From Halocynthiibacter styelae (GTDB taxonomy: Bacteria > Pseudomonadota > Alphaproteobacteria > Rhodobacterales > Rhodobacteraceae), in NCBI RefSeq assembly GCF_016123485.1, contig NZ_JADCKQ010000008.1:62001-126000 (forward strand): a DNA stretch of 64,000 nucleotides, in the 5' to 3' direction. Under the pieces are notes generated by a model, which worked only from the letters and a program-made list of their open reading frames with translations, did no database searches and was not told the DNA's origin. Shown piece by piece: positions 63,064 through 64,000 of the stretch. How positions within the stretch are numbered: the first letter of the stretch is position 1; every line of letters starts with the position of its first letter. The position numbers and the translations under genes are program-made.

Positions 63064-63543
63064 ATGCATCCGTTTTCCAAACCAATGACCGACACACAGA
63101 CACATTTACAGATTCTGGAAACAACGGATCTTCATGCGCATATTTTTCCGTATGACTATTACAGCGATCAACCTGTAAAACACTTTGGCCTGACGCGACT
63201 GGCCTCTTTGATCCGTCTCCGCCGATCCGAAGCCAGGAATTCCCTGCTGTTTGACAATGGAGACTTTCTTCAGGGCACCCCGCTTGGGGATTATCTGGCG
63301 CATGAGGGCCGCCCAAAAAATGACATTCACCCCTTCATAAAAGCGATGAATGTTATCGGCTTTGATGCTGCGGTTCCGGGCAATCATGAATTCAACTACG
63401 GGCTGGAGTTTCTGAAACGTACAGCATCCGGTGCACTTTTCCCTTTCGTTTCAGCCAATGTGCTTACAGAAAAGGCCTTATCACCGCGGGAAGACACCCA
63501 TCTGTTCAGGCCTTACACCATTCTTGAAAAAAAAGGTGGCTGA
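63064..63543 (+). pseudogene. 5'-nucleotidase/CpdB-family metallophosphoesterase, 5' part before a frameshift
   Basis: The N-terminal half of the metallophosphoesterase domain of the 5'-nucleotidase/2',3'-cyclic phosphodiesterase family. The dinuclear metal motifs are TTDLHAHIFPYD, NGDFLQGTPLGD and GNHEFNYGL. The frame ends at TGA 63541-63543 right after a run of eight A (63527-63534), while the rest of the domain continues one phase over. No signal peptide is evident at this start, although related enzymes are often periplasmic. Start at 63064 is tentative. The lesion may be real, a slippage site or a sequencing error. Confidence 0.75.
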
Positions 63544-64000
63544 TCGATCTGGGATAGAACGTCTGATCCGGGTTGGTGTGATAGGGTTTACGCCGCCTCA
63601 GATCATGATCTGGGATCATCACCTGACGGGACAGATAGAAACGCGGAACATCCTTGAAACCGCCATTGCATGGGTGCCGGAAATGAAAGCGGCGGGTGCT
63701 GACCTTATCATTGCGTTGAACCATTCAGGCATTGGTTTCACCGATCATCCTGGGGATCAGGAAGATGCAGGGCTTCAACTCGCGGCTCTGCACGGGATTG
63801 ATGTCATTTTATGTGGGCACCAACACCTGCTTTTCCCATCTGACAGCTTTTCGGGACGAAAAGGCGTTGATGTAAAGGTCGGCACATTGCACGGCAAACC
63901 CGCCGTTATGGCCGGATTTGCCGGTTCACATCTTGGCGTGATTGATCTGAAGTTGGATTTTGAGGGGGGCCAATGGAAAATTATTGAACACAAGAGCAGC
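63536..64000 (+). pseudogene. 5'-nucleotidase/CpdB-family metallophosphoesterase, 3' part after the frameshift
   Basis: In the +1 phase after the A run the protein goes on as VADRSGIERLIRVGVIGFTP, with the remaining metal motifs ALNHSGIGF and LCGHQHLLFP, and runs off the window. Removing one A from the run would join it to the upstream part as LEKKVADRS in one reading frame. The C-terminal substrate domain would lie beyond the window. Confidence 0.75.

Noticed and set aside
1-64000. tRNA, rRNA, CRISPR arrays, IS elements or phage genes
   Set aside because: I found no cloverleaf-like stretch, regularly spaced repeat-spacer units, transposase or phage motif on either strand by reading; a covariance-model search would be the decisive test.

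Overview
The window is chromosomal DNA from a marine alphaproteobacterium of the Rhodobacterales, most likely a Roseobacter-group organism. The evidence is the gene neighbourhoods: irr divergent from fabA-fabB; ccoNOQP-ccoGHIS next to a universal stress gene and fnrL; hemC, hemE and hemF clustered; tpa-tauR-xsc-pta followed by soeABC; and two intergenic repeat families, one of which resembles repeats I remember from roseobacter genomes. I see no prophage, IS element, CRISPR array, tRNA or rRNA. No stretch above about 300 bases lacks a gene. The longest gaps are 4120-4413, 62811-63063 and 22120-22348, and their contents are described in the entries.

Layout: 1-8.7 kb holds the start of a phoH-like gene, miaB, an unrecognised 290-residue protein, an ABC-F ATPase, a drug-type MFS exporter, an AT-rich orphan, irr, fabA and fabB. 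8.8-10.7 kb is a metal-response block: a CDF transporter, a divergent MerR regulator and an M50 protease. 10.8-15.3 kb is a tightly overlapping five-gene operon of hydrolases plus a PLP dehydratase. 15.4-22.1 kb contains a TetA-like exporter and an operon of zinc alcohol dehydrogenase, TmpA-like dioxygenase, TmpB-like HD oxygenase and an enolase-superfamily enzyme, facing an MmgE/PrpD gene. The TmpA/TmpB pair predicts conversion of 2-trimethylaminoethylphosphonate to glycine betaine and phosphate.

22.3-33.9 kb is a taurine dissimilation island. Tpa makes sulfoacetaldehyde, Xsc releases sulfite and acetyl phosphate, Pta makes acetyl-CoA, a YeiH-type protein may export sulfur oxyanions, and SoeABC oxidises sulfite at the cytoplasmic face of the membrane. 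TauR and paired TauR-type boxes before tpa and xsc give the control. 34-37.2 kb is haem synthesis (hemC, hemE, hemF).

37.3-43.2 kb holds a lipoprotein, an SDR lacking the catalytic lysine, an RsmC-like methyltransferase, clpS, a HAD hydrolase, a penicillin-binding protein with a SPOR domain, and an FAA-hydrolase-family protein. 43.2-44.0 kb carries a secreted repeat protein followed by what looks like a deletion remnant of an ECF sigma/anti-sigma pair. 44.1-53.8 kb is the cbb3 oxidase locus with its maturation genes, FNR-type boxes, uspA and fnrL. 53.9-59.6 kb is a yejABEF-type peptide importer. 59.8-64 kb holds a membrane-anchored cytochrome c, pheA, an SRPBCC protein, nudC and a frameshifted 5'-nucleotidase-family gene cut by the window end.

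Most genes left of about 36.1 kb are on the + strand and most to the right are on the - strand, so the halves converge at the hemE/hemF junction. That junction carries a repeat, a phased 11-bp tandem array and a long-range hairpin.
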